In this document: piece by piece, positions 7,254 through 10,430 of the stretch
Numbering within the stretch: the first letter of the stretch is position 1
Layout of the letters: every line of letters starts with the position of its first letter
Source: Gammaproteobacteria bacterium
GTDB taxonomy: Bacteria > Pseudomonadota > Gammaproteobacteria > SZUA-229
Direction of reading: 5' to 3'
NCBI GenBank assembly: GCA_029287815.1
Contig: JARFQK010000133.1
Location: 1 to 10,430, forward strand
DNA: 10,430 nt
Notes under the pieces: generated by a model
Told to the model about the DNA's origin: nothing
The model's database searches: none
The model's input: only the letters and a program-made list of their open reading frames with translations
Position numbers and translations under genes: made by a program

Positions 7254-7421
7254 CCGAATGGCACTTACTTAACAGCTATCATCGGGCAATCGACCGGCCG
7301 ACACGGGTTACTTCTTCCGGAAAACGCCATGAATACCTCCGTGTAGGCTCGACGGCGGCTTCCCTGCCGCCGACATTTCCTCCAGAAGCAACCCGTATTG
7401 GCTTAAGTAAGTGCCATTCGG
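7254..7421. mobile_element. MITE-like element: 19-base terminal inverted repeats with nested palindromes
   Basis: The ends CCGAATGGCACTTACTTAA (7254-7272) and TTAAGTAAGTGCCATTCGG (7403-7421) are exact reverse complements. Inside, ACGGGTTACTTCT (7303-7315) pairs with AGAAGCAACCCGT (7384-7396) with one mismatch. At the centre CGGCGGC-TTCCCT-GCCGCCG (7353-7372) forms a hairpin. GGTAGCGT occurs just outside the left end (7245-7252) and at the right end (7420-7427). No transposase frame fits in 168 bases, so any movement would need an enzyme in trans. It lies between the divergent gpmI and membrane-protein genes, clear of both candidate -10 boxes. I assign no named family. Confidence 0.75.
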
Positions 7422-7473
7422 TAGCGTCCCCTTTTTGCGCTGTGGGACTTTATTCTGTAAAGAATCGTCAAGT

Positions 7474-7504
7474 TTGCCCACATTTTCGAGATCCTCTATA
7501 TAAT
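7474..7504 (+). promoter_or_regulatory. Candidate promoter of the membrane-protein gene
   Basis: TATAAT (7499-7504) is a perfect -10. The best -35, TTGCCC (7474-7479), is 19 bases away, wider than ideal. Transcription would begin near 7511, leaving an untranslated leader of about 80 bases. ATTCT-N4-AGAAT lies just upstream of the -35 and might bind a regulator. Confidence 0.35.
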
Positions 7505-7580
7505 GAATGACTAATATATTTTTCTGCAGCGGTTTCAATGAGGGTGCCTGGCCAGGCGTTCGGTTGATCCGCCCCTTCAT

Positions 7581-7584
7581 GAGG
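7581..7584 (+). promoter_or_regulatory. Ribosome binding site that decides the ATG start at 7594
   Basis: GAGG ends nine bases before ATG at 7594. The alternative in-frame ATGs at 7507 and 7579 have no comparable site, and 7507 would lie at the expected transcription start of the TATAAT promoter. The 7594 start also gives the natural Lys-rich N-terminus. Confidence 0.55.
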
Positions 7585-7593
7585 CCGATTCGA

Positions 7594-8271
7594 ATGACGG
7601 ATAAAACACCCGCGGACAAGAAAGTCGTCAAGAAAAAAGTGGCGAAGAAGACCGCGGTCAAAGCCGGGCCTGAGCGGCGCACGGCGGTCAAGGACCGGCG
7701 GGCCGATGACAAGATCATGCCCGGGCTGCTCAGGAATCTGGAAGGCGTTTTCGAGAAGATCCATCGCGACAACCGCGATCGCGACCGCGCTCAGGAGCAT
7801 ATGGCCGAAGAGTTTGCCAGCCATATGCAGGATGCTTTCGATAACATGCATGCCCAGCTCGAGGAGCGTGAACAGCTGCTGGATGCGAAGCTGAAAAACA
7901 TCGACCAAACCCACCGCCATCAATTGAAGCGCGTCAAGCTGTTGTCGATACCGGTGACAGTTTTGTCGCTGATCGCGGTCGTCTATCTGTTTTACGTGGT
8001 GCGCGTGATGGAGACATCGATGACCAGTATGTCGCATGATATGCATCAAATCACCGCTTACATGGATTCGATGAGCCAGGATACGCGTGCGTTGACAGTC
8101 AATACGACTCAGATGACCACCAACACAGCCGACATGAATACGCAAATGGAGACGATGAACACGAACATCGGGCACATGAGTGCGACTGTGAATAATATGC
8201 GCTATGACGTTTATAACATGTCGCGGACGGTGTCGCCGGCGATGTCGAGCATGAACCGGTTCATGCCCTGA
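7594..8271 (+). CDS. Single-pass membrane protein with cytoplasmic coiled coil and Met-rich periplasmic heptads; function unknown
   Basis: The product has 225 residues from the ATG at 7594. Residues 1-40 are strongly basic (runs such as KKVVKKKVAKK). Residues 43-113 are highly charged and predicted helical (NRDRDRAQEHMAEEF, QLEEREQLLDAKLKN), probably a coiled coil. One membrane helix follows at about 116-137 (SIPVTVLSLIAVVYLFYVV). The positive-inside rule puts the N-terminus in the cytoplasm. Residues 139-225 are rich in Met, Thr and Asn and hold 16 methionines, many seven residues apart (QM, DM, then HM, NM, NM), the pattern of a second, Met-cored coiled coil in the periplasm. I do not recognise the family. 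Chemoreceptor-like or polar scaffold proteins and Met-rich copper binders are possible comparisons, both unproven. It is not in an operon with its neighbours: a promoter candidate lies upstream and a strong hairpin downstream. Confidence 0.8.
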   Translation: MTDKTPADKKVVKKKVAKKTAVKAGPERRTAVKDRRADDKIMPGLLRNLEGVFEKIHRDNRDRDRAQEHMAEEFASHMQDAFDNMHAQLEEREQLLDAKLKNIDQTHRHQLKRVKLLSIPVTVLSLIAVVYLFYVVRVMETSMTSMSHDMHQITAYMDSMSQDTRALTVNTTQMTTNTADMNTQMETMNTNIGHMSATVNNMRYDVYNMSRTVSPAMSSMNRFMP

Positions 8272-8643
8272 TAGGGGTTGAGCAGAGCAACTTCGCAGAC
8301 TGCGGGCTAGCGTGCCTCACGATTGTACTCGTTTGAAAATTCGTTGCTGTGTCCTCTATTACAGTGAAATTCTTGATTAACCGCCGAGGCGCGGAGGCGC
8401 CGAGTTCAATCTCGGCGTCTCCGCGTCTCGGCGGTAGATAAAGTTTTTTCAGCCTGGGTTGGTCCATTGCGCAGACGCACCAAACTGGCTTCCAGCGTCG
8501 ATCAACCAACTTCGTAACGCATGCGCCAATGACGATGCTTTCTCGGTGTCGCGTTGTCGCTAAAACATGAAAGGGCGACCCCGGGCGCTCGTATCCTGTG
8601 CTTAAATATGCGGGCCTTGAGTAAGAACAATGACTGCAAACCC
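8272..8643. other. Intergenic region upstream of the transporter
   Basis: These 372 bases hold the long hairpin at 8380-8435 and no convincing gene. A frame leads back from the transporter to a TTG at 8554, and a minus-strand frame at 8261-8509 merely reads through the hairpin. I see no clear promoter hexamer pair for the transporter between the hairpin and its start. Confidence 0.55.
8380..8448 (+). terminator. 25-base-pair GC-rich hairpin, probable terminator or REP-like repeat
   Basis: Bases 8380-8404 pair with 8411-8435 around a TTCAAT loop. Two positions are G opposite T, which in plus-strand RNA are G-U pairs, so that transcript is paired throughout; the minus-strand RNA would have two A-C mismatches. 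A run of six T follows after seven more bases (8443-8448), further than in a classic terminator. It sits 109 bases after the membrane-protein gene and could end its transcript. Its length and GC content also fit a dispersed palindromic repeat. Confidence 0.6.
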
Positions 8644-10275
8644 ATGAGCGCCTTGCAAAAGATTACTTACTGGATTGATAAAAACATTCTGGAGCTCGGC
8701 CGCGAAATGCGGCTGTCCTATTTGCCACCGCTGATGGTGTACGTCGCAGCGGGAGTGTCCGGGCTGACCGGTATCGTGGGCACCTTCTTCGTTAAGGAAT
8801 ACCTCGGTTTGTCCGCTGAGTTTCTGGCGGCGCTGGGTTTCTGGGCGGGTATTCCGTGGGCGTTGAAGATGCCCCTGGGGCATCTGGTCGATCTGATCTG
8901 GAAGTTCAAGTCGATACTGGTTTTCCTCGGCGCATCCTTGATCGCGACCAGCCTGCTTATCATGGTCGGCCTGCTGTCGGATCCGGATGCAATGCGCGCG
9001 GTGATGCCCGCGGAAGCCTGGTTCGTGATCAGCGCGTTGCTGGCACCGGTCGGCTACGTGCTGCAGGACGTGGTCGCCGATGCGATGACGGTCGAGGCGG
9101 TGCCGAGGTTGGATGCACAGGGACGGGCCTTCGATGCAGAAACCAAGCGATTGATGCACACAACGATGCAGACCCTGGGGCGGGTCGCGATCATCGGCGG
9201 CGGCGTTCTGGTGGCTGTGATGAACGTTTATATGTTCAGTGGTGTGGAGGCCCTCGAAGAAGCGCAGAAGGTCAGCGTGTATACGGACATCTATCTGCTC
9301 GCGTTGTTCATACCGGTGGTCTCGGTGCTGGGCGTTTTGCTTGGCTACCATCTCAAGTGGCGCGAATTCAGCCGTATGCGGCAGCTTGGGCACAGCCGCA
9401 TCGAAGCCTGGCACCTGATCAACGTACAACAGGAGTCACCGGCACCGAACTGGTGGATTCTGGGCGGCAGTCTGGTGTTCGTGGTTTTCACGCTGAGCAT
9501 GGGTCTCGGCGATATTCCTTACAATCAGGAAATCATCTTTGTCGGTTCGATGGCGATCATCCTGTTCCTGATGTCAAGACTGGTCAAAGTCCTGGATCCC
9601 GCGGCGCGACGGACACTGGTGGGCACCGCCGTTATCATTTTTGTATATCGTGCAACGCCCACCCCGGGACAGGGCTCGACCTGGTGGATGATCGATGTGC
9701 TCGAATTCGACCAGCAGTTTCTGTCGGTGCTGTCGTTGATTGCGGCCGTGATCACATTGTTCGTGATGTTTCTGTTCCGGCGTTTCATGGCTGAAAAATC
9801 GATCGCCTACATCATTGTATTTCTGACGATCGTGAGTACCTTGCTGACTTTGCCGATCGTTGGCATGTACTACGGCCTGCACGAATGGACCGCTGCGCAT
9901 ACTGGCGGTGTCGTCGATGCGCGTTTCATCGCTGTAGTCGATACCGCTCTGGAATCACCACTCGGGCAGGTCGCGATGATTCCCATGCTGGCCTGGATCG
10001 CTAACTCTGCACCGGCACAATTGAAGGCGACGTTCTTCGCGGTGATGGCTTCCTTCACCAATCTGGCCTTGTCCGCCAGCCAACTGGGTACCAAGTATGT
10101 CAACCAGATCTTCACCGTGACGCGCGAAGTAAGGGACCCCAAGACTGGCGTGGTGACGGTACCGGCAAATTACGATGAGCTGGGCGTCCTGTTTATCACC
10201 GTGACCTTGCTGGTGTTCGTATTGCCGCTGCTTGCGGTGGTGATAGTCAAGCAAACGCGCTTGCCAAGTGCTTGA
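8644..10275 (+). CDS. Major facilitator superfamily transporter, folate/biopterin (BT1)-like
   Basis: The ATG at 8644 gives 543 residues; ATG 8608 and TTG 8554 are in frame, and none has a strong ribosome site. I prefer 8644 because MSALQKITYWIDKNILELGRE leads directly into the conserved part. About twelve hydrophobic segments are spread over the length, so it is an inner-membrane carrier. BT1-like marks are WALKMPLGHLVD (72-83, the family's W-x-K-P-x-x-G-x-x-x-D region with Met in place of Lys-Pro order), LQDVVADAMTVEAV (140-153), YRATPTPGQGS (335-345) and MLAWIANSAPAQLKATFFAVM (448-468, family pattern of a Pro-x-x-x-x-A-T helix). Family members move folates, pterins or other solutes; the substrate here is unknown. 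A stretch rich in charged residues at 154-170 and a hydrophilic loop at 496-513 interrupt the helices. It is transcribed alone, after the hairpin at 8380. Family call is moderate; transporter is certain. Confidence 0.85.
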   Translation: MSALQKITYWIDKNILELGREMRLSYLPPLMVYVAAGVSGLTGIVGTFFVKEYLGLSAEFLAALGFWAGIPWALKMPLGHLVDLIWKFKSILVFLGASLIATSLLIMVGLLSDPDAMRAVMPAEAWFVISALLAPVGYVLQDVVADAMTVEAVPRLDAQGRAFDAETKRLMHTTMQTLGRVAIIGGGVLVAVMNVYMFSGVEALEEAQKVSVYTDIYLLALFIPVVSVLGVLLGYHLKWREFSRMRQLGHSRIEAWHLINVQQESPAPNWWILGGSLVFVVFTLSMGLGDIPYNQEIIFVGSMAIILFLMSRLVKVLDPAARRTLVGTAVIIFVYRATPTPGQGSTWWMIDVLEFDQQFLSVLSLIAAVITLFVMFLFRRFMAEKSIAYIIVFLTIVSTLLTLPIVGMYYGLHEWTAAHTGGVVDARFIAVVDTALESPLGQVAMIPMLAWIANSAPAQLKATFFAVMASFTNLALSASQLGTKYVNQIFTVTREVRDPKTGVVTVPANYDELGVLFITVTLLVFVLPLLAVVIVKQTRLPSA

Positions 10276-10290
10276 GGGCGAAGTGCGAGC

Positions 10291-10407
10291 CTAGCCCGCA
10301 TTTCTCACCAGGATCACGGGAGCAGGCGCAGGATTCGTGTTCGTAGGCGCCGCTCTGGAGCGAAAAGCGTAGCCATAGCTACGGTTTGAGTGAAGAGCAA
10401 GCCTACG
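10291..10407 (+). repeat. Structured intergenic repeat with nested inverted repeats
   Basis: The left part (10293-10310) recurs at 1979-1996. The right part folds: CGTAGGC (10342-10348) pairs with GCCTACG (10401-10407), GCTCT (10352-10356) with AGAGC (10394-10398), and at the centre CGTAGC-CATA-GCTACG (10368-10383) is a perfect hairpin. No T-run follows within the window, so it resembles a REP-like or MITE-like repeat more than a terminator, although it could serve the transporter gene as one. The element may continue past the window edge. Confidence 0.6.
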
Positions 10408-10430
10408 GACGCGAAGACTAGCCTGAACCG

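Noticed and set aside
8602..9429. Minus-strand open frame of 275 codons opposite the transporter
   Set aside because: Low-complexity His/Gln/Arg-rich composition typical of antisense to a membrane-protein gene.
8301..10300. TGCGGGCTAG at 8301 and its reverse complement at 10291 flanking the transporter
   Set aside because: Exact 10-base matches are expected by chance in 10 kb and the match does not extend, so I do not call it an inverted-repeat-bounded mobile unit.
1..10430. CRISPR array, tRNA, rRNA or integrase-type attachment site
   Set aside because: I found no regularly spaced direct repeats, no cloverleaf-like conserved arms and no recombinase gene; the inverted repeats present are solitary.

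Overview
The window reads as chromosomal DNA of a gammaproteobacterium. It has GC-rich coding sequence, Shine-Dalgarno-led genes, a c-type cytochrome exported to the periplasm, a GpmI/PfkB-type pair of sugar-phosphate enzymes, and several palindromic intergenic repeats of the REP/MITE kind common in that class. The taxonomic call is an inference from style, not from a marker gene. I see no rRNA, tRNA, CRISPR array, transposase gene or phage gene.

Left part (1-4455). The window opens inside a gene for an exported di-haem cytochrome c of the MauG / bacterial cytochrome c peroxidase family (two CxxCH motifs), closed by a clear intrinsic terminator at 1495-1533. About 890 bases without a convincing gene follow; I see one possible promoter and one repeat copy there. 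Next is a 652-residue secreted protein of unknown family (GTG start at 2425, signal peptide, 13 Trp, four Cys, Asp/His-rich C-terminal tail), closed by a near-perfect terminator at 4427-4455. The two exported proteins lie on the same strand, are separately terminated, and share charged tails rich in Asp and His. A MauG-type enzyme acting on, or working with, an extracellular metal-binding partner is the most interesting hypothesis in the window. Nothing in the sequence proves it.

Middle (4608-7116, minus strand). A two-gene operon encodes gpmI (cofactor-independent phosphoglycerate mutase, all catalytic residues visible) and, 13 bases downstream, a PfkB/ribokinase-family sugar kinase with the catalytic GxGD Asp but an altered NxxE region. 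Both belong to central carbohydrate metabolism. A perfect TATAAT upstream of gpmI marks a likely promoter.

Right part (7117-10430). The divergent region between gpmI and the next plus-strand gene carries a 168-base element with perfect 19-base terminal inverted repeats and nested internal palindromes (MITE-like). It is followed by a 225-residue single-pass membrane protein with a basic N-terminus, a cytoplasmic coiled coil and a Met-rich periplasmic heptad region. A 25-base-pair hairpin separates that gene from a 543-residue polytopic transporter resembling the folate/biopterin (BT1) branch of the major facilitator superfamily. The window ends in another structured repeat, part of which recurs at 1979-1996.
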